A stretch of 64,000 bases of DNA, from contig NC_013791.2 of assembly GCF_000005825.2 (NCBI RefSeq), positions 2,108,001 through 2,172,000 on the forward strand, in the 5' to 3' direction. Positions 63,942-64,000 of this stretch are shown here, piece by piece (within the stretch, counting starts at the first letter, position 1; every line of letters begins with the position of its first letter). This DNA comes from Alkalihalophilus pseudofirmus OF4 (GTDB lineage Bacteria > Bacillota > Bacilli > Bacillales > Bacillaceae_D). The position numbers and the translations under genes were made by a program. The notes under the pieces were generated by a model. It searched no databases and was not told where the DNA came from. It saw only the letters and a program-made list of their open reading frames with translations.

Positions 63942-64000
63942 TTATTTTTTTATTTTTTCGTAAACCTCATGCCACTCTGGCAATTGCTTTTTAATAGAAA
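63942..64000 (-). CDS. C-terminal fragment of a gene continuing past the right edge
   Basis: The minus-strand frame entering at the edge reads SIKKQLPEWHEVYEKIKK then TAA, a plausible helical protein end. In B. subtilis tlp is flanked by yneN and yneP, so one of these is a candidate, not shown by the sequence. Confidence 0.35.
   Translation of the reverse strand, partial: SIKKQLPEWHEVYEKIKK

Overview
The window reads as chromosome of a Gram-positive, endospore-forming Bacillaceae bacterium, probably from the alkaliphilic/halotolerant side of the family (Alkalihalobacillus/Halalkalibacter-like; this lineage is an inference from gene content). Support: low-to-mid GC, strong aaaggagg-type ribosome binding sites, TTG/GTG starts, T-box and preQ1 leaders, and many genes recognisable as Bacillus families (yuiD, ytxJ/brxC, ykpA, odhAB, ytxG, queCDEF, yneR, cheV, yppG, ykuI, ypeP, yneQ, tlp). 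No phage, plasmid, IS transposase, CRISPR, rRNA or tRNA was seen.

Layout. 0-5.4 kb: partial hydrolase, GNAT-like protein, a 127-bp palindromic repeat, a Toprim protein, lipoprotein, YuiD and a two-gene hypothetical operon. 5.6-13.4 kb: unknown polytopic membrane protein, SCP2 protein, bacilliredoxin-like YtxJ, DegV, RecQ, ABC-F ATPase YkpA. 13.4-18.9 kb: a TrpRS with a probable iron-sulfur cysteine motif under a Trp T-box, EamA exporter, DedA, BCCT transporter. 18.9-23.1 kb: odhAB with a cre-like site over its promoter. 23.3-34.9 kb: Cys-rich protein, YeeE/YedE sulfur transporter, nitroreductase, FAD monooxygenase plus methyltransferase pair, lytic transglycosylase, two tandem SPOCS-like paralogues, MFS. 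35-37.5 kb: queC-D-E-F operon behind a preQ1-I riboswitch. 37.7-44.8 kb: M29 aminopeptidase, YtxG/DUF5665, a TetR-CDF transporter unit with two matching operators, hydrolase, MsrA, UvsE. 44.8-53.4 kb: repeats, nucleoside hydrolase, CheV, PrsA-like lipoprotein, Hsp20, YppG and three HesB-family genes. 53.6-64 kb: YkuI, HD-GYP protein, MetA, RNase H-like YpeP, PHP protein, NadE, YneQ, Tlp.

Main discovery: two separate HesB-like genes (49618-49902 and 51828-52136, minus strand) each carry one in-frame TGA at the position where the HesB domain has its conserved cysteine. Each TGA is followed, 25 and 28 nt later, by a stable hairpin with the same UGGAU apical loop but different, compensating stem sequences. 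This fits bacterial selenocysteine insertion (UGA plus bSECIS) in the known HesB-like selenoprotein family, which would be notable in a Bacillaceae genome. Both genes would be missed or truncated by ordinary gene calling.
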